Assembly: GCA_949987565.1 (NCBI GenBank)
Contig: OX465114.1
Span: 5,856,832-5,920,831 of the forward strand
Direction of reading: 5' to 3'
From: Luidia sarsii
Taxonomy: Eukaryota; Echinodermata; Asteroidea; Paxillosida; Luidiidae
DNA length: 64,000 bases
Part shown: piece after piece, positions 1 through 9,704 of the stretch
Numbering within the stretch: position 1 is the first letter of the stretch
Layout: every line of letters starts with the position of its first letter
Notes under the pieces: generated by a model
What the model saw: only the letters and a program-made list of their open reading frames with translations
Database searches by the model: none
Told to the model about the DNA's origin: nothing
Translations under genes and position numbers: made by a program

Positions 1-1184
1 TAAGAATAAAGTTGAAAACTGAATTAAATCAATGATAAAAACCCAAGCAAACAAACAAATAAACAAACACCCCAACACAATAACAAACAACAACAAGCAA
101 CATCCCTCCAAACTACGTCAACAAAAATCAACTGGAAATGAAGTTGAATCATTTCGTTTACGGGAGTCGCGCTTTTTTTGGTGGAAATTGTTCCCTGAAA
201 CATTACAAGTATAGGGAGTTGATAACAAGGGAAACGTATTCGTGGATCATGTATCAAAACGAAATAATCTGGATTTTTTTTTGTAGTGAGGGCGCTATTC
301 CGGGCTAACGGTCAAGCTTCCGCCAACTTGTTGGGGTGTCATCCGTCGCACACAGAATAATATAGTCCGCGTTAGTGGAGAAATAATGGGTCGTACTGTT
401 AATTCTTTTCATTTTGATTTCGTAATATAATTAGAAAATTGTAGTTATACGGACTGTTCCTGGGGGAAATAAACCGAAAGGGATTGGCGAATGCGAGTCA
501 TTGATCTTTTTCATTTCACAAATAAACGTGGGCCGGATTAATTCGAAAACAACGGTTAGGGTACCGGTGCTGGATTTTTTGGAAAGATGTATGCCGAGGC
601 GATGGTAGGCAAAGTACGGCAACTCTAGTAGTCCAGGCCTAATATCTACAAGGATCTTTGTGACGCATCCGTGTACTTCTACAGAAAAATAGGGCCACGT
701 TTCAAGTCCGACATGTCCCAAATTACACGCAATCCCGGGTTGTCATAAGCTTCACTTATCCTACAATAATTATATCAGTTAATTAGACTCCGATGGCCCC
801 TGATTCAAAAAAGAGCTGTGGGTCCACACTTTATGATAATCAGCGGCGGAGCCATCTTGAAATGAATTAGTGCGATGAAACCATGCTGCTCTATGAACAA
901 TGAAAAAGCGGAATCAAGTGCATGTATATCTAGGCCGGGCGGTTAAGAATTTGCAACTTGTCCAATTTCCGGACATTACAATTTGAGAAATAACATCCGC
1001 ATCGAGAAGTTTGTAATAGTTTCAGACACTCCGTGAAATTTCAGACCTCAAAAATCTGCCGTTTTAGAGAAAAGAGAAAAATTCTTGAATTTTCGAAGAT
1101 CGCTCCGTTGAAACCCTTTTGGCAAACACCGCCCTCTATAATTATGTCTGAAAAGGGGTAGCGTTTACTCTCGTTGCCACAAAT

Positions 1185-1221
1185 GACTTAGTGTGCTGCA
1201 TAGGATGCAGACCACTAAGTC
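1185..1221 (+). repeat. Conserved 37-nt hairpin of the A monomer
   Basis: GACTTAGTG pairs with CACTAAGTC (9 bp). Inside, after a 2x2 mismatch, CTGCAT pairs with ATGCAG (6 bp) around an AGG loop. Equivalent hairpins lie at 6037-6073, 10889-10925, 15743-15779, 17881-17917, 23708-23744, 48589-48625, 52070-52106, 56854-56890 and 61661-61697. All ten span 37 nt; older copies have one or two stem mismatches. Confidence 0.9.
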
Positions 1222-1563
1222 AACTCCTTCGAGCAATGCTGCAGAAATCGTTACGTTGATCCGTGAGTGGCTACTTTTTATCATGTTCAGCCTGAAATCT
1301 CACCAGTTTGAATAATAGTTATATGGAAGGCTCCGAAAATTTACATTAACATTCGGCGTGTCAAATATATATTTTGGGAAAATATAACTGCTTGTGATGG
1401 GCAAAGGGGCGAACAAATTAAAAAAAGAAAAAAAAAGATATCATAATAGATAATTTTATAACTTCATATATTTTCCATGTTTGTATATCATTATAATTTC
1501 GTATATAATTATAAAAATAATTCGTAATAGAATAACTATGATGAAAACTTTGGAAGACAAAAC

Positions 1564-2013
1564 GTTATACGGTGTCAGACCAAGCTTTCAGACCTCCCAG
1601 GGCCTCCACGATCGCCCCGTGTGCACGGGTCTATATAGAGCTCTTAAGGCCTCGGTACCAGTCCACCGCACGTCCTTCCCTGCTGTCATCCATAATATAG
1701 GCCGTAGACACAAGCGCCATGTGAGGGAGGAAACACAGCGGCCCCTAGACCTTGGCCGCCGGGTCGACCAAAAGCACGTGTCCCTGTACGAAGACGCAAA
1801 CCTGCATTACGAGGACAGTCCAAGCATCACACCGACTCATCGGGATGCGCCACATGCAATTTTGGTGGTTGCGGGAGTTTTTTAAACACCTTATACTGCC
1901 GCCGGGCTCTTTCCGAGTAAAAAAATATGAGCTGAAAAATTGCCCCCGGGAATCGAACCATGTACCACGGACCTACACGTTGCTAGCCGAGCGTTTTCAC
2001 AGACTGCCACTTG
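1564..2013 (+). repeat. Inverted-repeat arm L, unit L1
   Basis: This 450-bp stretch, from GTTATACGGTGTCAG to GCCACTTG, is the reverse-complement relative of 3689-4117. Similarity is high over the first 290 bp and lower in the tRNA-like end. It contains TATATAG at 1632-1638 and an open frame (1481-1885) conserved between units. Other arm L copies: 6416-6865, 11268-11717, 16122-16571, 18220-18662, 24130-24287 (truncated), 48960-49407, 52449-52880, 57233-57660 and 62040-62467. The last three lack 26 bp near the outer end. Confidence 0.9.
1935..2005 (-). repeat. tRNA-like segment in arm L
   Basis: On the minus strand GGTTCGATTCC (1949-1959 on the + strand) matches the RNA polymerase III box B consensus exactly and is preceded by a D-arm-like GCTCGGCTAGCA. 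I could not fold a full cloverleaf, so this is a tRNA-derived remnant and not a tRNA gene. It recurs in most arm L copies. Confidence 0.6.
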
Positions 2014-2163
2014 CATTGCTTATTTTCATCTCGTCTTACGCTTCGATGTAATAGGCAATACGGATTTGAAGGAATATGTCGTTGGGGGTTGGCTTGTGGA
2101 TTTCATTGTGATCGAGTAAAGAGGGTAAAGCACTGAACCCACTTCCATAAACCGTATTTTCAA

Positions 2164-2183
2164 AAACAAACAAACAAACAAAC
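2164..2183 (+). repeat. (CAAA)n simple repeat between A monomers
   Basis: A short CAAA tract marks the junction of successive A monomers. Equivalents lie at about 7017, 11869, 16728, 49558 (interrupted), 53023, 57805 and 62612. Its length varies between copies. Confidence 0.85.
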
Positions 2184-2836
2184 AGAAAAACAACAAACGA
2201 GGAACATCCCACCAAACTACGTCAACACAAAATCAAGTGGAAATCAAGTTAAATCATTTCGTAAACGGGAGTCTCGCATTTTTGGTGGAAATTGTTCCCT
2301 GAAACTTTACAAGTATAGAGAGTTGATAAAAAGGGAAACGTATTTGTTCCTTTATTAAATGGATCATATATCAAAACGAAATATTCTTTAGTATTTTTCT
2401 TGTAGTGAGGGCGCTATTCCGGGCTAACGGTCAAGCTTCCGCCAACTTGTTCGGGTGTCATCCGTCGAACACAGAATAATATAGTCCGCGTTAGTGGTGG
2501 GATAATGGGTCGTACTGAAAATCTTTTAATTTTGCTTTCGTAATATTATTAGAAATTTGTAGTTACGGACTGTTCCTGGGCGAAAAAAAAAAAAGGGATT
2601 GGCGACTGCGAGTCATTGATCTCTTTTTGTTTTACAAATAAACGTTGGGCGGATTAATTCGAAAACAACGGTTAGAGTAACGGTGCTGGATTGCTGGATT
2701 TAACGGTGGCAGTCTCTTGAGCACTTCTTACAGATGTAGGAGGTTGGTGCTCAATCAGATGCTGAGGCAGATGCTGCCATTGCCTTCCTTCTTAGCTCTC
2801 TTGTCAGCAAGTTGAACATTCCATGAAGTTTCTGCC

Positions 2837-3309
2837 CTATAGTGACTTATTATGTTTCTCTCGACCCTTCTCCTGCAGCTGGCGTGAGAATATCATGTCC
2901 ACTGTAGAGCGACCTGCCCTGAAGCCGCATTGCGACTCGGGGTACACACGGGTAGCGAGACTCTGAAGGCGTGTCAAGAATACGCGGGCAAATACTTTCC
3001 CTACAATACTGAGGAGGGATATGCCTCGGTAGTTGTCACATTCGCTACGGTCTTCTTTGTTCTTGCAGATGGTGACAATGTTGGCATCACGCATGTCTCT
3101 GGGGACATGACCATTCTCCCTACAAAGGCATTGGAGCTCGTGGAGGTGCACCAGTAGTGCTGGCTTTCCGCACTTCAGGACTTCTGGCGGGATGCTAGCT
3201 TTTCCAGGAGCTTTCCCACAGGAGAGACCGTTGATGGCTTATTGAGCTCAGTCGTCGTTGGCAGTTCATCTAGCTCCTCCATGACTAGCAGACTGGGTAA
3301 GGCATACAT
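2837..3309 (-). pseudogene. LINE reverse transcriptase remnant, unit L1
   Basis: Read on the minus strand, this encodes the N-terminal (finger) region of a non-LTR retrotransposon reverse transcriptase. Recognisable pieces are ANIVTICKNK, NYRGISLLSIVGKVFARV and ESQCGFRAGRSTVDMIF. The upstream piece, with LSCGKAPG and PEVLKCGKPALL, is in another frame, so there is a frameshift near 3238. The frame stops at 2837 before the catalytic YxDD palm motif. Downstream on the same strand (about 2838-2700) come SWNVQLADKRAKK and then, after more frame breaks, PTSYICKKCSRDCHR, a CCHC-like C-terminal tail of such LINEs as I recall the family. The central RT is therefore deleted. Confidence 0.85.
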
Positions 3310-3688
3310 GGCGGATGTGACCCCAAAACGAGCGCAATTCAATTTGGGAAATGTCACGTTTTGGGATGTTTTTGGAGGCCTAATTAGCAAAAAATTCTCT
3401 CGGCTAGAGGAGCAAAGAATTAAGGGAATCTAAGACATTAGGTTTCAAGGAACAATAACAAATTCCATCACCGAAACAAAGACTCTCGTATACGAAGTGA
3501 TTTACCTTGAATTCACATGTTTTTTGCAATAATTTTTATGGCCTATGGAAAAAGTTCGCAGCACCCTTCGCGTCACTCGCTCATCAGTTCATAACAAAAT
3601 CCTAAATCCCGCCACCAACGGCCATGCCCCTTTCAATCATTATTACCACAATAGTATCGTGTTAGATGACTGTTGTTGTTACGTATGT

Positions 3689-4117
3689 CAAGTGGCCTTG
3701 TGCGAAAGAGCTCGGCTATCAATGTGCAGGTTGGTGGTTCGACTCGCGGTGGGAATTTTCGTTTATTTTTTTCTCGGCGTGATCCGATAGTATAAGGGGT
3801 TTAAAATCCTCCTGCAATCACCAACGTCACATGTGGCGCATCCCGATGGGTCGCTGTGTTGCTGGGACTGACCTCGTAATCCAGGTTCGCGTCTTCGTAC
3901 AGGGACACAAGCATTTGGTCGACTCGGCGGCCAAGGTCTAGGGGCCGCTGTGTTTCCTCCCTCACATGGCGCAGGGTCTACGGGCCTATATGGATGAGGG
4001 CAGGGAAGGACGTGCGGTGGACCGGTACCGAGGCCTTAAGAGCTCTAATAGATCCGTGCACACGGGACAACCCTGGAGGTCCCGGGGATCTGAAAGCTTG
4101 GTCTGACACCGCATAAC
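3689..4117 (-). repeat. Inverted-repeat arm R, unit L1
   Basis: Opposite arm to 1564-2013, running from CAAGTGGC to GACACCGCATAAC. Other arm R copies: 8541-8969, 13393-13821, 21376-21805, 46253-46683, 50022-50162 (inner part only), 54520-54948 and 59313-59741. The TATATA present in arm L is altered here to a TAATAG-type sequence. Confidence 0.9.
3700..3752 (+). repeat. tRNA-like segment in arm R
   Basis: AGCTCGGCTATCAATGTGC is followed by GGTTCGACTCG (3736-3746), which matches box B at 10 of 11 positions. It is the arm R counterpart of the tRNA-like segment in arm L, in opposite orientation. Confidence 0.55.
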
Positions 4118-4245
4118 TTCTTGCTTTTTTATCATTAAATTTTTCATCTTAAAAAGATTGTCTTTTCCTTTTATTTGATTTCATTTTCCTCATCAAAAAG
4201 ATATTGATTTTTTTGGATCAAAGATTTTCCTTAATTAATTAAAAC

Positions 4246-4351
4246 TTTGACTGGACCGGGACATGAACCCATCTTAGATAGTGGCCTTCGCCTCCTTCAA
4301 AGTGTTCTTTTCCAATTTTAAAATTTGTTCAAACGTTCCCAGTCAGTTTAA
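4246..4351. repeat. SINE-derived fragment in the C module
   Basis: TTTGACTGGACCGGGACATG is the reverse complement of the 3' end of the SINE at 26,670-26,887, and TTAGATAGTGGCCT matches an inner part of it. It is followed in the opposite sense by the SINE tail (ATTTGTTCAAACGTTCCCAG). The fragment looks like a rearranged SINE copied along with the unit. It recurs in every C module. Confidence 0.6.
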
Positions 4352-4852
4352 CATTTAATTCCTTTGTTTGATTGACTGAAATAATTACTTGAGATAGGTC
4401 TATCTTAAAATGAATAGAAGTAACTATCGCGTAAGTAATGTTAAAACTGGGTTAAACAGCTCTCCGTAATCGTGTGGTCTGCCAGGTTGTCTTGGAAAAG
4501 TTGTAATCTCTGGATGGCTTGTAAATGTATTACATTAGTCTATTATTTCAGTTAGCTTGCACAGCTCTATTATTTTACACTAAAACCTTTTTTTCGGTTC
4601 GTGTGTATTTTCTTCATTAGATTCTTATTATTTTATGTAGGCCTAATACCATTTGGAAATTAATAATACAAAGAAGAAACAAATAAGGGAACGTATAGGT
4701 GCTACAACTTGAAGAGCAACGAATACAAGACAAAGTGCATTCGACCGTATTCCTGACCAATGGCCCAAAAGCGAACTAATTCACTCTTTATCTTTATATT
4801 TATTTCATTTTTCGGGATACATGTACAGCATTCACATCACAGCACACTCAAG

Positions 4853-7800
4853 TAAGAATAAAGTTGAAAACTGAATTAAATCAATGATAAAAACCCAAGC
4901 AAACGAACAAATAAACAAACACCCCAACACAATAACAAACAACAACAAGCAACATCCCTCCAAACTACGTCAACAAAAATCAACTGGAAATGAAGTTGAA
5001 TCATTTCGTTTACGGGAGTCGCGCTTTTTTTGGTGGAAATTGTTCCCTGAAACTTTACAAGTATAGGGAGTTGATAAAAAGGGAAACGTATTCGTGGATC
5101 ATGTATCAAAACGAAATAATCTGGATTTTTTTTTGTAGTGAGGGCGCTATTCCGGGCTAACGGTCAAGCTTCCGCCAACTTGTTGGGGTGTCATCCGTCG
5201 CACACAGAATAATATAGTCCGCGTTAGTGGAGAAATAATGGGTCGTACTGTTAATTCTTTTCATTTTGATTTCGTAATATAATTAGAAAATTGTAGTTAT
5301 ACGGACTGTTCCTTGGGGAAATAAACCGAAAGGGATTGGCGAATGGGAGTCATTGATCTTTTTCATTTCACAAATAAACGTGGGGCGGATTAATTCGAAA
5401 ACAACGGTTAGGGTAACGGTGCTGGATTTTTTGGAAAGATGTATGCCGAGGCGATGGTAGGCAAAGTACGGCAACTCTAGTAGTCCAGGCCTAATATCTA
5501 CAAGGATCTTTGTGACGCATCCGTGTACTTCTACAGAAAAATAGGGCCACGTTTCAAGTCCGACATGCCCGAAATTACACGCAATCCCGGGTTGTCATAA
5601 GCTTCACTTATCCTACAATAATCATATCAGTTAATTAGACTCCGATGGCCCCTGATTCAAAAAAGAGCTGTGGGTCCACACTTTATGATAATCAGCGGCG
5701 GAGCCATCTTGAAATGAATTAGTGCGATGAAACCATGCTGCTCTATGAACAATGAAAAAGCGGAATCAAGTGCATGTATATCTAGGCCGGGCGGTTAAGA
5801 ATTTGCAACTTGTCCAATTTCCGGACATTACAATTTGAGAAATAACATCCGCATCGAGAAGTTTGTAATAGTTTCAGACACTCCGTGAAATTTCAGACCT
5901 CAAAAATCTGCCGTTTTAGAGAAAAGAGAAAAATTCTTGAATTTTCGAAGATCGCTCCGTTGAAACCCTTTTGGCAAACACCGCCCTCTATAATTATGTC
6001 TGAAAAGGGGTAGCGTTTACTCTCGTTGCCACAAATGACTTAGTGTGCTGCATAGGATGCAGACCACTAAGTCAACTCCTTCGAGCAATGCTGCAGAAAT
6101 CGTTACGTTGATCCGTGAGTGGCTACTTTTTATCATGTTCAGCCTGAAATCTCACCAGTTTGAATAATAGTTATATGGAAGGCTCCGAAAATTTACATTA
6201 ACATTCGGCGTGTCAAATATATATTTTGGGAAAATATAACTGCTTGTGATGGGCAAAGGGGCGAACAAATTAAAAAAAGAAAAAAAAAGATATCATAATA
6301 GATAATTTTATAACTTCATATATTTTCCATGTTTGTATATCATTATAATTTCGTATATAATTATAAAAATAATTCGTAATAGAATAACTATGATGAAAAC
6401 TTTGGAAGACAAAACGTTATACGGTGTCAGACCAAGCTTTCAGACCTCCCAGGGCCTCCACGATCGCCCCGTGTGCACGGGTCTATATAGAGCTCTTAAG
6501 GCCTCGGTACCAGTCCACCGCACGTCCTTCCCTGCTGTCATCCATAATATAGGCCGTAGACACAAGCGCCATGTGAGGGAGGAAACACAGCGGCCCCTAG
6601 ACCTTGGCCGCCGGGTCGACCAAAAGCACGTGTCCCTGTACGAAGACGCAAACCTGCATTACGAGGACAGTCCAAGCATCACACCGACTCATCGGGATGC
6701 GCCACATGCAATTTTGGTGGTTGCGGGAGTTTTTTAAACACCTTATACTGCCGCCGGGCTCTTTCCGAGTAAAAAAATATGAGCTGAAAAATTGCCCCCG
6801 GGAATCGAACCATGTACCACGGACCTACACGTTGCTAGCCGAGCGTTTTCACAGACTGCCACTTGCATTGCTTATTTTCATCTCGTCTTACGCTTCGATG
6901 TAATAGGCAATACGGATTTGAAGGAATATGTCGTTGGGGGTTGGCTTGTGGATTTCATTGTGATCGAGTAAAGAGGGTAAAGCACTGAACCCACTTCCAT
7001 AAACCGTATTTTCAAAAACAAACAAACAAACAAACAGAAAAACAACAAACGAGGAACATCCCACCAAACTACGTCAACACAAAATCAAGTGGAAATCAAG
7101 TTAAATCATTTCGTAAACGGGAGTCTCGCATTTTTGGTGGAAATTGTTCCCTGAAACTTTACAAGTATAGAGAGTTGATAAAAAGGGAAACGTATTTGTT
7201 CCTTTATTAAATGGATCATATATCAAAACGAAATATTCTTTAGTATTTTTCTTGTAGTGAGGGCGCTATTCCGGGCTAACGGTCAAGCTTCCGCCAACTT
7301 GTTCGGGTGTCATCCGTCGAACACAGAATAATATAGTCCGCGTTAGTGGTGGGATAATGGGTCGTACTGAAAATCTTTCAATTTTGATTTCGTAATATTA
7401 TTAGAAATTTGTAGTTACGGACTGTTCCTGGGCGAAAAAAACCAAAGGGATTGGCGACTGCGAGTCATTGATCTCTTTTTGTTTTACAAATAAACGTGGG
7501 GCGGATTAATTCGAAAACAACGGTTAGAGTAACGGCGCTGGATTGCTGGATTTAACGGTGGCAGTCTCTTGAGCACTTCTTACAGATGTAGGAGGTTGGT
7601 GCTCAATCAGATGCTGAGGCAGATGCTGCCATTGCCTTCCTTCTTAGCTCTCTTGTCAGCAAGTTGAACATTCCATGAAGTTTCTGCCCTATAGTGACTT
7701 ATTATGTTTCTCTCGACCCTTCTCCTGCAGCTGGCGTGAGAATATCATGTCCACTGTAGAGCGACCTGCCCTGAAGCCGCATTGCGACTCGGGGTACACA

Positions 7801-9704
7801 CGGGTAGCGAGACTCTGAAGGCGTGTCAAGAATACGCGGGCAAATACTTGCCCTACAATACTGAGGAGGGATATGCCTCGGTAGTTGTCACATTCGCTAC
7901 GGTCTTCTTTGTTCTTGCAGATGGTGACAATGTTGGCATCACGCATGTCTCTGGGGACATGACCATTCTCCCTACAAAGGCATTGGAGCTCGTGGAGGTG
8001 CACCAGTAGTGCTGGCTTTCCGCACTTCAGGACTTCTGGCGGGATGCTAGCTTTTCCAGGAGCTTTCCCACAGGAGAGACCGTTGATGGCTTATTGAGCT
8101 CAGTCGTCGTTGGCAGTTCATCTAGCTCCTCCATGACTAGCAGACTGGGTAAGGCATACATGGCGGATGTGACCCCAAAACGAGCGCAATTCAATTTGGG
8201 AAATGTCACGTTTTGGGATGTTTTTGGAGGCCTAATTAGCAAAAAATTCTCTCGGCTAGCGGAGCAAAGAATTAAAGGAATCTAAGACATTAGGTTTCAA
8301 GGAACAATAACAAATTCCATCACCGAAACAAAGACTCTCGTATACGAAGTGATTTACCTTGAATTCACATGTTTTTTGCAATAATTTTTATGGCCTATGG
8401 AAAAAGTTCGCAGCACCCTTCGCGTCACTCGCTCATCAGTTCATAACAAAATCCTAAATCCCGCCACCAACGGCCATGCCCCTTTCAATCATTATTACCA
8501 CAATAGTATCGTGTTAGATGACTGTTGTTGTTACGTATGTCAAGTGGCCTTGTGCGAAAGAGCTCGGCTATCAATGTGCAGGTTGGTGGTTCGACTCGCG
8601 GTGGGAATTTTCGTTTATTTTTTTCTCGGCGTGATCCGATAGTATAAGGGGTTTAAAATCCTCCTGCAATCACCAACGTCACATGTGGCGCATCCCGATG
8701 GGTCGCTGTGTTGCTGGGACTGACCTCGTAATCCAGGTTCGCGTCTTCGTACAGGGACACAAGCATTTGGTCGACTCGGCGGCCAAGGTCTAGGGGCCGC
8801 TGTGTTTCCTCCCTCACATGGCGCAGGGTCTACGGGCCTATATGGATGAGGGCAGGGAAGGACGTGCGGTGGACCGGTATCGAGGCCTTAACAGCTCTAA
8901 TAGATACGTGCACACGGGACAACCCTGGAGGTCCCGGGGATCTGAAAGCTTGGTCTGACACCGCATAACTTCTTGCTTTTTTATCATTAAATTTTTCATC
9001 TTAAAAAGATTGTCTTTTCCTTTTATTTGATTTCATTTTCCTCATCAAAAAGATATTGATTTTTTTGGATCAAAGATTTTCCTTAATTAATTAAAACTTT
9101 GACTGGACCGGGACATGAACCCATCTTAGATAGTGGCCTTCGCCTCCTTCAAAGTGTTCTTTTCCAATTTTAAAATTTGTTCAAACGTTCCCAGTCAGTT
9201 TAACATTTAATTCCTTTGTTTGATTGACTGAAATAATTACTTGAGATAGGTCTATCTTAAAATGAATAGAAGTAACTATCGCGTAAGTAATGTTAAAACT
9301 GGGTTAAACAGCTCTCCGTAATCGTGTGGTCTGCCAGGTTGTCTTGGAAAAGTTGTAATCTCTGGATGGCTTGTAAATGTATTACATTAGTCTATTATTT
9401 CAGTTAGCTTGCACAGCTCTATTATTTTACACTAAAACCTTTTTTTCGGTTCGTGTGTATTTTTTTCATTAGATTCTTATTATTTCATGTAGGCCTAATA
9501 CCATTTGGAAATTAATAATACAAAGAAGAAACAAATAAGGGAGCGTATAGGTGCTACAACTTGAAGAGCAACGAATACAAGACAAAGTGCATTCGACCGT
9601 ATTCCTGACCAATGGCCCAAAAGCGAACTAATTCACTCTTTATATTTATATTTATTTCATTTTTCGGGATACATGTACAGCATTCACATCACAGCACACT
9701 CAAG
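4853..9704 (+). repeat. Composite macrosatellite unit L2 (4,852 bp)
   Basis: Same order of modules as unit L1 and the same length. Unit-specific changes include a G in the LINE remnant that turns a Lys into Gln (near 7850) and an A-to-C change in the C module near 8260. Arm L is at 6416-6865 and arm R at 8541-8969. Confidence 0.93.
7689..8161 (-). pseudogene. LINE reverse transcriptase remnant, unit L2
   Basis: Same truncated and frameshifted reverse transcriptase as in unit L1, with one Lys-to-Gln change in the SIVGKVF segment. The central domain is missing and the C-terminal zinc-finger tail follows toward 7552. Confidence 0.85.

Larger units (their letters stand above)
1..4852 (+). repeat. 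Composite macrosatellite unit L1 (4,852 bp)
   Basis: First of three equal-length direct repeats; the phase (start at TAAGAATAAAG) is my choice. Parts in order: A monomer (1 to about 2160) with an A/T-rich stretch near 1420-1530, a 37-nt hairpin and inverted-repeat arm L; a (CAAA)n tract; a truncated second A monomer (about 2185-2695); a minus-strand LINE remnant (about 2695-3310); and a C module (3311-4852) with inverted-repeat arm R and a SINE fragment. It differs from the next unit by scattered single-base changes and short indels, for example at 2583-2595 and 3406-3417. Short open frames inside it are not supported as genes. Confidence 0.93.

Noticed and set aside
1..2700. LTR retrotransposon with A-monomer direct repeats as LTRs
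   Set aside because: The direct repeats are tandem A monomers (shown by 14,557-18,780). There is no TG...CA end, primer-binding site, gag or integrase.
2930..3157. Plus-strand frame over the LINE remnant in each unit (also 3242-3433)
   Set aside because: Shadow of the minus-strand reverse transcriptase remnant, which is recognisable, while the + strand reading is not.
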